Shown here piece by piece: positions 17,235 through 24,959 of a stretch of DNA of 64,000 bases (its first letter is position 1; each line of letters begins with the position of its first letter). Source of the stretch: Firmicutes bacterium UBA5559. Lineage in GTDB: Bacteria; Bacillota; Clostridia; Peptostreptococcales; Anaerovoracaceae. Made by a program: the position numbers and the translations under genes. The notes below the pieces were generated by a model. It was given only the letters and a program-made list of their open reading frames with translations, was not told where the DNA came from and did no database searches. The stretch covers positions 17,611 through 81,610 of the forward strand of contig DIMT01000023.1 in the NCBI GenBank assembly GCA_002425705.1, read 5' to 3'.

Positions 17235-18413
17235 ATGAATAGTAAGAAAGCTTGGATCGTCCTGAGCGCAGGATTTATAATCAATATGTCTCTGGGAGTT
17301 TTATACTCCTGGAGTGTTTTTTCCCTCAATCTGACAGAAGTACTGGGGTGGTCCAAAACCAGTGCCGCCTTGCCCTATACCATTGCCATCGTCCTATTCG
17401 CCCTGATGATGATTCCCGGCGGCCGGATGCAGGACCGCTTTGGAGGAAGAAAGGTTGCCGCCCTGGGGGGTATTCTTACCGGGCTTGGGTTTTTGGGAAG
17501 CGGGGCCCTTACCACATCCTTGGGCGTAGGCCTTTTCTTCGGAGTAATCTCCGGTTCCGGTATCGGCATCGCATACGCGGCGGTAACGCCTTCCGTAATC
17601 CGATGGTTCCCCGATGAACGGAAGGGGTTGGTAACGGGAATCGTCGTCAGCGGTTTCGGCTTGTCGGCCTTGTATATGGCCCCGCTGACCAATTATCTGA
17701 TCAACAGCTTTGGTATCCAGACATCCTTCAGCATAATCGGTGGCGCGATCCTTCTGCTGGTGACGGCTGCTTCCCAATTCCTTTTCCCTGCCGAATCTGC
17801 TGGGTCGGTGGGGAAATCGGGAACGGTAGCCGACCAGGGCTGGAAGGAAATCGTTTTTTCCAAAGCATTTATCATGCTGTGGTTCATGTTTCTTGCCGGT
17901 GCTTTGGGAGGGCTGATGGTCATCGGTCACCTTTCTAAAATTGCCTCATTGCAGATTGGCACAAACATTGGATTTGTGCTAGTTGCACTGACGGCCATCA
18001 GCAATGCATCCGGTCGGCCTCTTTCCGGTGTTTTGTCTGACCGGATCGGCCGGGCACGAACCATGGTCCTGCTGTCTCTTGCTCAGGGGATTACCATGCT
18101 GCTCTTTTCGCAAATGAACTCTTTCCTGCTGTTGATGATTGGGGCGGCTATTGTCACTTTCACTTATGGAGGCAGCTTTGCCGTCTATCCTTCTGCGGTT
18201 TCGGATTACTATGGAAAGAAAAACTTCGGCCGAAATTACGGAATCCTTTTTTCTGCCTGGGGACTTGGAGGAGCGTTGGGCCCTCTGTTTGCCGGCAGGA
18301 TCGTAGATGGAACCGGGAATTACCATGGAGCTTATCTGATTGCTGGTGGGCTCAGCCTTCTTTCTGCGGCCATCGGAATTGCTTTCTGCATGATGGAACG
18401 GAAAAAGAGTTGA
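17235..18413 (+). CDS. MFS transporter, oxalate/formate antiporter-like (OFA) family
   Basis: A 392-residue protein with about 12 hydrophobic segments. SLGVLYSWSVFS in the first helix, PGGRMQDRFGGRKVAALGG in the first cytoplasmic loop and SGRPLSGVLSDRIGRART in the middle loop match OFA-type MFS carriers of small organic anions. The start at 17235 follows AAAGGAAGG; an earlier in-frame start would overlap the dehydrogenase. Its place at the end of the acyl-CoA operon suggests it imports the substrate or exports the acid product. The TGA is inside the rplM -35 box. Confidence 0.85.
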   Translation: MNSKKAWIVLSAGFIINMSLGVLYSWSVFSLNLTEVLGWSKTSAALPYTIAIVLFALMMIPGGRMQDRFGGRKVAALGGILTGLGFLGSGALTTSLGVGLFFGVISGSGIGIAYAAVTPSVIRWFPDERKGLVTGIVVSGFGLSALYMAPLTNYLINSFGIQTSFSIIGGAILLLVTAASQFLFPAESAGSVGKSGTVADQGWKEIVFSKAFIMLWFMFLAGALGGLMVIGHLSKIASLQIGTNIGFVLVALTAISNASGRPLSGVLSDRIGRARTMVLLSLAQGITMLLFSQMNSFLLLMIGAAIVTFTYGGSFAVYPSAVSDYYGKKNFGRNYGILFSAWGLGGALGPLFAGRIVDGTGNYHGAYLIAGGLSLLSAAIGIAFCMMERKKS

Positions 18414-18438
18414 CAACCCATTGGATAAAGGATAAAAT
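18410..18438 (+). promoter_or_regulatory. Promoter of rplM-rpsI
   Basis: TTGACA (18410-18415), 17 bases, TAAAAT (18433-18438). The -35 overlaps the stop codon of the MFS gene. Confidence 0.85.
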
Positions 18439-18444
18439 ATCTAT

Positions 18445-18565
18445 GCTTGCGTTTTAGGCGCAGGAGAGTTATCCAAAAGGTGCAGGCTGGGAGCGACCGG
18501 CCGTGGCCGATGAGTTATCGTGAAGTGCCGAAAGTGATTGGAAACAATTTTAGTAGGCAGGAGGA
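18445..18565 (+). promoter_or_regulatory. Structured 5' leader of rplM-rpsI
   Basis: About 120 transcribed bases precede rplM. A CGGCC-GT-GGCCG hairpin is visible near 18500, and GAGTTATC occurs twice (around 18466 and 18512). L13 operons of Firmicutes are known to be autoregulated through a leader; I cannot confirm that this matches the described L13 leader family. Confidence 0.4.
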
Positions 18566-18571
18566 AGAGAA

Positions 18572-19000
18572 ATGAAATCATTTATCGCAAAGCCTCATGA
18601 AGTCGAGAGAAAATGGTACGTCATCGACGCAGAAGGCAAAACCTTAGGAAGATTGGCAACAGAAGCTGCATCCATCCTGAGAGGAAAGAAAAAGCCCATC
18701 TATACTCCCCATGTGGATACTGGTGACTATGTCATCATCATCAACGCTGAAAAAGTGGAAGTAACCGGGAAAAAGAGAAAAGAAAAGATCTACAAGAGAC
18801 ATACCGGATATCCGGGCGGACTCCGAGAGATCACCTTTGAAAAGCTGCAGGCTAAAAAGCCGGAAGAAATCATCATCCATGCAGTAAAGGGAATGATGCC
18901 CAACGGTAAACTTGGCAGACAGATGTTCAAAAAATTGAAGGTTTATGCAGGCCCGACTCACGAGCATGCTGCACAGAAACCTGAAATTTGGAATTTTTAA
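18572..19000 (+). CDS. rplM: 50S ribosomal protein L13
   Basis: The 142-residue protein matches L13 in length and sequence: [16 protein letters not shown] near the start, [16 protein letters not shown], and [14 protein letters not shown] at the end. It is an early assembly protein of the large subunit. CAGGAGGAAGAG precedes the ATG, and rpsI follows after 16 bases, the standard bacterial pair. Confidence 0.97.
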   Translation: MKSFIAKPHEVERKWYVIDAEGKTLGRLATEAASILRGKKKPIYTPHVDTGDYVIIINAEKVEVTGKKRKEKIYKRHTGYPGGLREITFEKLQAKKPEEIIIHAVKGMMPNGKLGRQMFKKLKVYAGPTHEHAAQKPEIWNF

Positions 19001-19016
19001 GGGGGAGGAATAGACA

Positions 19017-19412
19017 ATGGCAAAATTACAATATCAAGGTACTGGAAGAAGAAAGTCTTCCGTTGCTAGAGTCAGACTGATCCCTGGTAAAGGCAACATC
19101 ATCGTCAACAAACGACCCCTGGACGAGTTCTTCGGAATGGAAATCGTTCGTCGGGAAGTAAAGAGACCTTTTGAAGTAGCTGGATGCGAAGGAAAGTTCG
19201 ATGTCATTGCAACGGTACATGGCGGTGGGTTCACCGGACAGGCCGGAGCCCTGAGACACGGAATCGCCAGAGCTCTCTGCGTAGCAGACAAGGAAGCTTA
19301 CCGAGCGGCCCTGAAGGCAGCCGGATTCCTGACCAGAGATCCGCGAATGAAGGAAAGAAAGAAGTACGGTTTGAAGAAGGCGCGAAAAGCCAGCCAGTTC
19401 TCAAAACGATAA
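19017..19412 (+). CDS. rpsI: 30S ribosomal protein S9
   Basis: The 131-residue protein opens with [17 protein letters not shown], has [22 protein letters not shown] in the middle and ends in the basic tail [12 protein letters not shown], whose final arginine reaches the ribosomal P site in known structures. GGGGGAGGAATAG is the ribosome binding site. The operon ends at the terminator starting at 19433. Confidence 0.97.
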   Translation: MAKLQYQGTGRRKSSVARVRLIPGKGNIIVNKRPLDEFFGMEIVRREVKRPFEVAGCEGKFDVIATVHGGGFTGQAGALRHGIARALCVADKEAYRAALKAAGFLTRDPRMKERKKYGLKKARKASQFSKR

Positions 19413-19432
19413 AACAGGCTTTCAAAACACAC

Positions 19433-19460
19433 AAGGAACGGGAATTTCCCGTTCCTTTTT
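19433..19460 (+). terminator. Terminator of rplM-rpsI
   Basis: AAGGAACGGG (19433-19442) pairs with CCCGTTCCTT (19448-19457), ending in a run of T. Confidence 0.88.
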
Positions 19461-19547
19461 GTTATGCGCCCAACATGGGCGCAGCCCTCCTGCTCGATAA
19501 TGCCGGACAACAAGATGGATGAAGATGGATTAAGAGAATCCGAAGGA

Positions 19548-20201
19548 TTACAGGGGTTTTAAAAGCCGAATGGTCCGGGAATCGTACTCCACAAGCCCTT
19601 CCTGCTTCATCTTTTGTAGCTCCCGGGAGAGGGAAGTCCGCTGGACACCGATCTGCTCTGCCAGCTCTTTTTTCGTTACAGGCAGTTGGATCCGATTGGA
19701 ACCCTGAATCATGGCCATGTTTTTTAAATAAGAGGTCAGACTTTCCCGCAGACTTCTCTGGACATAGTGTTTAATCTTATCCCCCAGAAGCATGGCGTTG
19801 TCGGAGATGGCCCTCAGAAATTGTTCCAGAAATACTGGATGCCGGGAACAAAGCTCAAAAATAAGGGCTTTTTCCAAGGCGACCAAAGTAGTCCCGGTTT
19901 TGGCGATAATCGTCATCGGGTACCGGGGATTCCTCGAAAAGACCAGATTCCCTCCAATCATGTCGTCCGGTCCGAACTGATTTATGATCATCAGATTCCC
20001 CGACTCATCGATTCGTTCTACAGACACTCGGCCGGATAAAATGATTTCCATTCCTCGGCACAGATCCCCGTCCAGATGGATGATCTGCCCGGGCTGAAAG
20101 GACCGAAGAGCGATTTCGCCGGAGTGAATCCATTCCTCCATTAGGGCTGCCGGAAGGTCGTTCAACAAAGTCAGTTGATGAATTTTTTCTGAAGTTTTCA
20201 T
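19548..20201 (-). CDS. Crp/Fnr-family transcriptional regulator (first of two)
   Basis: A 217-residue protein: a cyclic-nucleotide-binding fold at about 15-130 (PGQIIHLDGDLCRGMEIILSG) and a C-terminal winged helix with VTKKELAEQIGVQRTSLSRELQKMKQEGLV. It lacks the N-terminal cysteine cluster of Fnr, so its signal is unknown. It is divergent from the membrane 4Fe-4S gene; a GTTACC-TT-GGTAAC palindrome sits 16 bases upstream of its start and may be its binding site. CGGAG lies before the ATG. Confidence 0.87.
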   Translation of the reverse strand: MKTSEKIHQLTLLNDLPAALMEEWIHSGEIALRSFQPGQIIHLDGDLCRGMEIILSGRVSVERIDESGNLMIINQFGPDDMIGGNLVFSRNPRYPMTIIAKTGTTLVALEKALIFELCSRHPVFLEQFLRAISDNAMLLGDKIKHYVQRSLRESLTSYLKNMAMIQGSNRIQLPVTKKELAEQIGVQRTSLSRELQKMKQEGLVEYDSRTIRLLKPL

Positions 20202-20216
20202 GTTTTTCTCCGAAAA

Positions 20217-20258
20217 GTTACCTTGGTAACGGACAGGTTCTGACCTTTATTCTATACT
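20217..20258 (+). promoter_or_regulatory. Crp-like palindrome and promoter of the membrane 4Fe-4S gene
   Basis: GTTACC-TT-GGTAAC (20217-20230) lies directly upstream of a weak -35 (CGGACA, 20230-20235) and a TATACT -10 (20253-20258). If transcription starts near 20265, the palindrome centre is at about -41.5, the position used by class II Crp/Fnr activators. Confidence 0.55.
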
Positions 20259-20295
20259 GAAAACATCTAAAATGGAAGAGGAGGAAATAGTTAAG

Positions 20296-20928
20296 ATGAG
20301 TAAAAAGGGGAGAAAAGGCATACAATTCATATTTTTGGCCCTGTTCGGATTGTTGATATGGAAGGGCAATATGGGAATCTGGTTGGGAATATTGGGAGTC
20401 AGCGTGGTGATGAGCCTTTTCTTCGGACGTTTCTACTGTGGGTATATCTGCCCCATGAGTCCTGTAATGACCTGGGCAGAAAAGTTGTCAAGGAAAATCG
20501 GCCTTCAAAGGAAGGGCTTGCCAAATATCCTGGAGAAGGATTTCCTGCCATGGCTGGTTCTGACTCTTATGGTTGGAGCCGTGCTGATCGGCAAGCGGGC
20601 CTTCGGCATTAATATTCCAGTATTGCTGATTCTGGTGGGACTCTCGGCAATGTTCACTCTGGTATATAATCAGGAGTTGTTTCATCGGTATCTTTGCCCC
20701 TATAGTGGATTTCTCAAGCTGGCCGGTGGCAGGGCTGGTAAGTCAAAGAAGGTGGATGCCCAGTTCTGTAATGGCTGTCGGAGCTGCATGGCCGTTTGTC
20801 CCTCCGGATCGATTTCGATACGTCCGGAAACAAAGCGGGCTGTAATTGATGCTGCCCATTGTCATCAGTGCACCGAATGTGCAGAAATTTGCCCGAAGGA
20901 TGCCATCACCTATCGGAAGGCAGGTTGA
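20296..20928 (+). CDS. Membrane 4Fe-4S protein, NapH/CcoG-like
   Basis: A 210-residue protein with about four hydrophobic segments in the first 130 residues, an YCGYICPMSP motif, a second RYLCPYSGF motif, and a C-terminal double ferredoxin module (CNGCRSCMAVCP and CHQCTECAEICP). Such proteins move electrons at the membrane to periplasmic or membrane reductases (NapH, NosR, YccM types). The partner enzyme is not in this window. AGAGGAGGAAA before 20296 favours this ATG over an earlier in-frame one at 20272. It sits between two Crp/Fnr genes, which suggests redox or NO-linked control. Confidence 0.82.
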   Translation: MSKKGRKGIQFIFLALFGLLIWKGNMGIWLGILGVSVVMSLFFGRFYCGYICPMSPVMTWAEKLSRKIGLQRKGLPNILEKDFLPWLVLTLMVGAVLIGKRAFGINIPVLLILVGLSAMFTLVYNQELFHRYLCPYSGFLKLAGGRAGKSKKVDAQFCNGCRSCMAVCPSGSISIRPETKRAVIDAAHCHQCTECAEICPKDAITYRKAG

Positions 20929-20956
20929 GACGGAGAAAAAAATACCAAAAGAAAAG

Positions 20957-21000
20957 CCTCCTGTGATATAATTATTTGGTATGAAACCGAAAACAGGAGG
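20957..21000 (+). promoter_or_regulatory. Extended -10 promoter and SD-complementary inverted repeat
   Basis: TGATATAAT (20964-20972) is an extended -10 without a good -35. CCTCCTGT (20957-20964) is exactly complementary to ACAGGAGG (20993-21000), the ribosome binding site of the following gene. The left arm lies upstream of the expected start, so only read-through RNA could form this hairpin. Confidence 0.55.
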
Positions 21001-21010
21001 ACACAAATAA

Positions 21011-21685
21011 ATGCAGACTCGGATAAGCGAATTGTTGGCTGGATTCTTTCCCTTTTGGAAGAAGCTGCCTATTCAGGATCAGGAAATCCTGGAGGGGGCG
21101 TCAGCTATCAGAAAATATAAAAAAGGGGAGAATGTCCACGGAGGAGGCCTTCACTGTACGGGAGTCGTGGGCATCATCACCGGAAGACTGCGCGTGTACC
21201 TGCTGTCCCCGGAAGGAAAAGAAGTAACCCTGTTCCGACTTCTGGAACACGATGTGTGCATGCTTTCCGCATCCTGCCTGATTAAGAATATTGCCTTTGA
21301 CGTATATGTAGATGCCGAGGTGGACACGGAGATTATTCTGATCAGTCCGGCGGCTTATGAAGATGTGGGAAAGCGAAACAATTTCCTTCCCGCTTATGTT
21401 CAGGATATTATCACCATGCGGTTTTCTGAGGCTATGTGGGTGATGGAACAGATACTATTTATGAATATGGACCGGCGATTGGCTATTTTTCTGCTGGAGC
21501 AAGCCAACATTGAGGAGTCGGACACGGTCAGCCTGACCCACCAGGAGATTGCCGACCACATGTCGACCGCCCGGGAAGTAGTAAGCCGTATGCTGAAGTA
21601 TTTCGCCAACGAGGGAATCGTCCGGGTCTCCCGAAAGGGCATTGACATCATGGACCGGAAAAAACTGACAGAAAAAGCCGAGTGA
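21011..21685 (+). CDS. Crp/Fnr-family transcriptional regulator (second of two)
   Basis: A 224-residue regulator with a cNMP-binding fold and the HTH sequence LTHQEIADHMSTAREVVSRMLKYFANEGIV. The conserved-looking CMLSASC pair of cysteines near residue 90 and the single C in GGGLHCTGVV could sense redox state, but this is inference. It follows the membrane 4Fe-4S gene by 82 bases with its own extended -10 promoter. It differs strongly from the first Crp/Fnr protein, so they are not recent duplicates. Its stop codon lies in the loop of the terminator. Confidence 0.88.
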   Translation: MQTRISELLAGFFPFWKKLPIQDQEILEGASAIRKYKKGENVHGGGLHCTGVVGIITGRLRVYLLSPEGKEVTLFRLLEHDVCMLSASCLIKNIAFDVYVDAEVDTEIILISPAAYEDVGKRNNFLPAYVQDIITMRFSEAMWVMEQILFMNMDRRLAIFLLEQANIEESDTVSLTHQEIADHMSTAREVVSRMLKYFANEGIVRVSRKGIDIMDRKKLTEKAE

Positions 21686-21699
21686 CCCCGGCTTTTTTT
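21672..21699 (+). terminator. Terminator overlapping the stop codon of the second Crp/Fnr gene
   Basis: AAAAAGCCG (21672-21680) pairs with CGGCTTTTT (21689-21697), ending in seven T. The TGA at 21683-21685 is in the loop. Confidence 0.87.
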
Positions 21700-22679
21700 C
21701 ATGAATCCATCCAATATAATGATTGATTTTTTTCTCGCAGGATACGCAGGAGGGCTTCCTCCAGCCAATCATCCACCAGGTCCTCCGATTCGGGATCATG
21801 GATTTCAAAACCCTTTCCGTCAAAGGCGGTGAATCTGCTGACGTCGCAGTTCAGGAGAAGCCCAAGGTGGCTTCCGGTGGTCAGGACCTTCATGGACATG
21901 GTCTGCCTGGCTCCTTTGTCCCTGGCATCAGGCAGATGGTTGAAAAAATTTCCGTCCGGATCCAGATGCTGGCTGCCGCTGATATCGGCTCCCAGGGGAG
22001 CCAGAACCTTTCGGGCCAGGAATCCGCCAGTTCCGTTACCAGCATCCAGAGAGATCTTGAGCCCGGCAAGTGGTTTTTCCTCTGTTGCGAAGGGACTGAG
22101 AGCCTTCCGATAGCGCTGAATCAGGTAATCGCTGTATGCCTGAGTCAAATCCCGTTCGGTGGTGTAGTAAACCTTTTTGCCCAGACGGATTTCACAACGC
22201 TCCTGATAGGGAGTATCCGGATAGAGGAGACACCCTCTTTCTGCCATGGCGTGACCCAGGATGGCGAAAACGTCCCGGCTTTCCAGGGGCCCTTCCGGCA
22301 GGTAAAAACGAAATCCGTTCATATGGGAATCTCCCTCAGGGGAAGTGATCAGAACTCCCAGATGACAGGTTTGGGGGATGAGGTCCCTGGCCTCCGGATT
22401 CTCCATCATCCAGAGCATGGCAGGATGGGAGGCCAATCCCAGGTCCAGGCAGGTGACACCTCTTGGAACCAGCCCTTCGAAAAAGCTGATTTTCAGCATT
22501 CGGCCGGACAAGCGGGGATCCTGGCCGACACCGATTACTAATTTTTCCGGAGGCAGTCCGGTATGTTCCGCCAGCCAGGTAAGAGCAGCTAAAGCGATTT
22601 CCAGACCCCGTTCCGGAGAAAGGGTCCGTTCCTGACCCTCCATTCCGGTGAGGGCTACTTCTTCGATAATATTTTTCAT
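21699..22679 (-). CDS. Truncated, motif-degenerate phosphohexomutase-like protein
   Basis: The 326-residue product aligns by eye with domains I-II and part of III of phosphoglucomutase/phosphomannomutase (usual length 450-580): VIGVGQDPRLSG, SHPAMLWM, SLDAGNGTGGF, LDPDGNFFNHLPDA. The catalytic serine loop, normally TASHNP-like, reads TSPEGDSHMNGF, and the metal loop DxDxDR reads NCDVSRF. The C-terminal half is absent. It probably cannot act as a mutase; it is either a decaying gene or a repurposed protein. The start at 22679 follows AAAAGGAG. Confidence 0.6.
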   Translation of the reverse strand: MKNIIEEVALTGMEGQERTLSPERGLEIALAALTWLAEHTGLPPEKLVIGVGQDPRLSGRMLKISFFEGLVPRGVTCLDLGLASHPAMLWMMENPEARDLIPQTCHLGVLITSPEGDSHMNGFRFYLPEGPLESRDVFAILGHAMAERGCLLYPDTPYQERCEIRLGKKVYYTTERDLTQAYSDYLIQRYRKALSPFATEEKPLAGLKISLDAGNGTGGFLARKVLAPLGADISGSQHLDPDGNFFNHLPDARDKGARQTMSMKVLTTGSHLGLLLNCDVSRFTAFDGKGFEIHDPESEDLVDDWLEEALLRILREKNQSLYWMDS

Positions 22680-22708
22680 AAAAAAATCTCCTTTTTTGAT
22701 AATTTTAG

Positions 22709-22738
22709 TATACACTATTTAGGAACTTATGGTATAAT
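22709..22738 (+). promoter_or_regulatory. Promoter of tRNA-Ala
   Basis: TATACA (22709-22714), 18 bases, TATAAT (22733-22738), 34 bases before the tRNA. Confidence 0.55.
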
Positions 22739-22771
22739 AAGTTTCAGATGAGAAAATCACTTTTTAAATCT

Positions 22772-22847
22772 GGGGAATTGGCGAAGCTGGGATCGCGCTT
22801 GACTGGCAGTCAAGAGATCAGGAGTTCGAACCTCCTATTCTCCACCA
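22772..22847 (+). tRNA. tRNA-Ala, anticodon GGC
   Basis: A full cloverleaf of 76 bases with encoded CCA. The acceptor GGGGAAT pairs with ATTCTCC and contains the G3-U70 wobble that defines alanine tRNAs. The anticodon stem is CTTGA/TCAAG with loop CTGGCAG (anticodon GGC), and the T arm is AGGAG-TTCGAAC-CTCCT. The GGC isoacceptor reads GCC/GCU. Confidence 0.95.
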
Positions 22848-22848
22848 A

Positions 22849-23080
22849 TTGATAATAAGATAGCCCTTGTTTATCATGTATTAATCGGCAGCCTCTGGCG
22901 AGGTTGTCTTCATAAAAGTAACCTGACAGTGATTTTACTTATGGCTCCTTCCCCGGTGATGTTGAATGTTCATACCCGAGAGATCCATTGGTATGATAAT
23001 TCAGCCCGCAGGCTATGTGCAGCTGTCTGACAGTGTGAGCGTTAGTTTTAAAGTAAGGATATGCCTTAGGAGGAAATTCA
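22849..23080 (+). promoter_or_regulatory. Promoter and long 5' leader of the cold-shock gene
   Basis: TTGATA (22849-22854), 17 bases, TATCAT (22872-22877) begin right after the tRNA. The leader would be about 197 bases, with a hairpin CAGCCTC/GAGGTTG at 22889-22906. Long leaders that refold with temperature are known for csp mRNAs in E. coli; no specific family match is claimed. Confidence 0.5.
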
Positions 23081-23293
23081 ATGAGTACAGGTACAGTAAA
23101 ATGGTTTAAAGAAGACAAGGGTTATGGATTCATTTCTGACGATAACGGCGGAGAAGATGTATTTGTACATTTCTCAGCAATCATCGCGGATGGATATAAG
23201 ACCTTAAGCGAAGGTCAGAAGGTTAACTTCGAGACTGAAGAAGACCCGAGAAATGGTAAGCTGAAAGCTAGCAACGTTACCATCATCAAATAA
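23081..23293 (+). CDS. Cold-shock protein, CspA family
   Basis: A 70-residue single cold-shock domain. The RNA-binding motifs are KGYGFI (RNP1) and VFVHF (RNP2). It binds single-stranded RNA and melts secondary structure. The start begins with [14 protein letters not shown] and follows TTAGGAGGAAATTCA. It is monocistronic, between a long leader and its own terminator. Confidence 0.96.
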   Translation: MSTGTVKWFKEDKGYGFISDDNGGEDVFVHFSAIIADGYKTLSEGQKVNFETEEDPRNGKLKASNVTIIK

Positions 23294-23306
23294 GAAAACA
23301 ATTTTA

Positions 23307-23334
23307 AGAGCTGCCCTTTGGGGCAGCTCTTTTC
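23307..23334 (+). terminator. Terminator of the cold-shock gene
   Basis: AGAGCTGCCC/GGGCAGCTCT (23307-23316, 23321-23330), TTTG loop, then TTTC. It may also serve the convergent GGDEF gene. Confidence 0.87.
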
Positions 23335-23349
23335 ATAAGCAGAATAAAA

Positions 23350-24336
23350 TCATGTCTGAATCCGGTTCCTGCCGGATCTTTTGGCCAGAAGGAGATTCCG
23401 GTCGGCTTCGTCGATGAACTCGGTGATGGTTTCACCCTGAAATTCCCGGACCCCTCCACTGATGGTAATATTTACGCCTCCCGGGAATTGGCGGGACTGT
23501 ATGGCATTGCGAATGCGCTCTCCTGTTTCAAAGGCATCCATCTTGCCGGCTCCAGGAAGAATGATCAGAAACTCTTCTCCTCCATAGCGGCCCACCACAT
23601 CAGACTGGCGAACCACATCTTTCATTAAAAGGGAAGCCTCCTGCAGCACCTGATCCCCCACCACGTGGCCATAATTGTCGTTGACAGCCTTAAAGTGATC
23701 GATGTCCATGAACAGGATCGATATCCTTCCCCCCAGGCTTCTGGCTGAAAGAGCTTTTTCCTGAAGGAATTCGATCAGATAGCGTCGGTTATAGAGACCA
23801 GTCAATGGATCTACCAGGATCTTTTCTTCCAGCTGCTGATTAGCCTGTTCCAAAGAAATTTCCCTGTTTTTCCGTTCGGTGATATCAAAAACGATTCCCG
23901 CCAGAAAAAGGGGTTTGCCCTCATTTGAATATCGGGTGATTCTTCCCCGGTCGTAAAACCAGTGATAAGTTCCGTCCTTCGCCTGAATCCGGTACTCTGT
24001 TTCATAAACCGGGCTCCGCCCTTTCAGATGATCCATCATGTTTTCCATGACCCTGGCGTGATCTTCCGGATGGAGCTTATCGGTAAAAAACTGGTAGCCC
24101 AGGTCTCCGGGCAGGTCTTCCTTTCGGTAACCCAGAGTCTCCGACTTCAGGGCATTAAAGGTGACCCGATTGGTATGGACATTCCAGTACCAATGGCCAA
24201 GATTGCCGGTCCAGGCATAATCAAGCCGGGTTTCCTGTTCTTTTTCATCCAGGAGCTGATGGTTCAGCATTTCCAGCTCTTCGATTATTTTGATCAGTTC
24301 TTCCTTCGACTTGCCTTCGTAGTCTGATATTTTCAT
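23350..24336 (-). CDS. PAS-GGDEF diguanylate cyclase
   Basis: A 328-residue soluble protein: a short coiled segment (about 10-40), a PAS_3-type sensor (about 45-150, with the PAC end FLAGIVFDITERK), and a GGDEF domain (about 165-328) with active site GGEEF. An RxxD inhibitory site (RQSD) lies five residues before it, so both synthesis of cyclic di-GMP and product inhibition are expected. It has no membrane segment, so the sensed signal is probably cytoplasmic. A possible minus-strand promoter is TTTACC (24402-24407) and TATAAT (24379-24384). Confidence 0.92.
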   Translation of the reverse strand: MKISDYEGKSKEELIKIIEELEMLNHQLLDEKEQETRLDYAWTGNLGHWYWNVHTNRVTFNALKSETLGYRKEDLPGDLGYQFFTDKLHPEDHARVMENMMDHLKGRSPVYETEYRIQAKDGTYHWFYDRGRITRYSNEGKPLFLAGIVFDITERKNREISLEQANQQLEEKILVDPLTGLYNRRYLIEFLQEKALSARSLGGRISILFMDIDHFKAVNDNYGHVVGDQVLQEASLLMKDVVRQSDVVGRYGGEEFLIILPGAGKMDAFETGERIRNAIQSRQFPGGVNITISGGVREFQGETITEFIDEADRNLLLAKRSGRNRIQT

Positions 24337-24378
24337 AAAAGTCCTCCATTGGAACGCTGATTCAATTAATTATGGTTG

Positions 24379-24407
24379 ATTATAACCCATTTGTGTATAA
24401 TGGTAAA
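24379..24407 (-). promoter_or_regulatory. Possible promoter of the GGDEF gene
   Basis: On the minus strand, TTTACC, 17 bases, TATAAT, 43 bases before the start codon. The -35 matches only four of six consensus bases. Confidence 0.4.
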
Positions 24408-24522
24408 CATTTTTGTCGGAAACCCTTATTCCCGGTGATTAAAAGCAAATATCCGGGTATAAATTAACAAAGTTCTGAAGTTCTGAACATTTGTTGATGC
24501 ATGTTGGTTAGGAGGGTTAGAA

Positions 24523-24903
24523 ATGAGCGGATTTATGGAAAAAATTAGCGCCATCTTCGGAAGCACCAAAGAAACAGCAGAAGACCTCAAAGAAAAGGCA
24601 GAAGCAATGAAGGACAAACTGGAAGATAAGGCGGAGGATTTGAAGGAAACCCTGGAAGAAAAAGCCGAAGTCTGGAAGGATAAAGCGGAGGACCTGAAAG
24701 AAAAGGCTGAAGCCAAGGCAGAGGATCTTAAGGAAAAGGCAGAAGAGCTGAAAGATAAAGCCGAAGCCAAAATTGATCAAGTCAAAGACAAGGCGGAAGA
24801 TCTGAAAGATCAGGCAGAAACCAAGGTGGAAGAAGTCAAGGATCAGGCTGAAGCAAAGGTGGAAGAAGTCAAGGAACAAACCGAGGATCAGCCAAAAGAA
24901 TAA
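24523..24903 (+). CDS. LEA-like charged repeat protein
   Basis: A 126-residue protein made almost wholly of A, E, D, K and L. Units such as AEDLKEKAE and AEELKDKAEAK recur at 7- and 11-residue spacing from about residue 18 to 125, predicting one long amphipathic helix with no cysteine after the start. This pattern is that of group 3 LEA/apolipoprotein-like or YtxH-associated stress proteins. There is no signal peptide. GGAGGGTTAGAA precedes the ATG at 24523. The function is not known; desiccation, osmotic or membrane-surface roles are possible. Confidence 0.8.
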   Translation: MSGFMEKISAIFGSTKETAEDLKEKAEAMKDKLEDKAEDLKETLEEKAEVWKDKAEDLKEKAEAKAEDLKEKAEELKDKAEAKIDQVKDKAEDLKDQAETKVEEVKDQAEAKVEEVKEQTEDQPKE

Positions 24904-24911
24904 AAACTTTA

Positions 24912-24940
24912 TTGACAAAAGAATGACAGGATGTTATGAT
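24912..24940 (+). promoter_or_regulatory. Promoter of the riboflavin operon
   Basis: TTGACA (24912-24917), 17 bases, TATGAT (24935-24940), 20 bases before the FMN aptamer. Confidence 0.85.
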
Positions 24941-24959
24941 ACCCATAATTTAATAGTAA

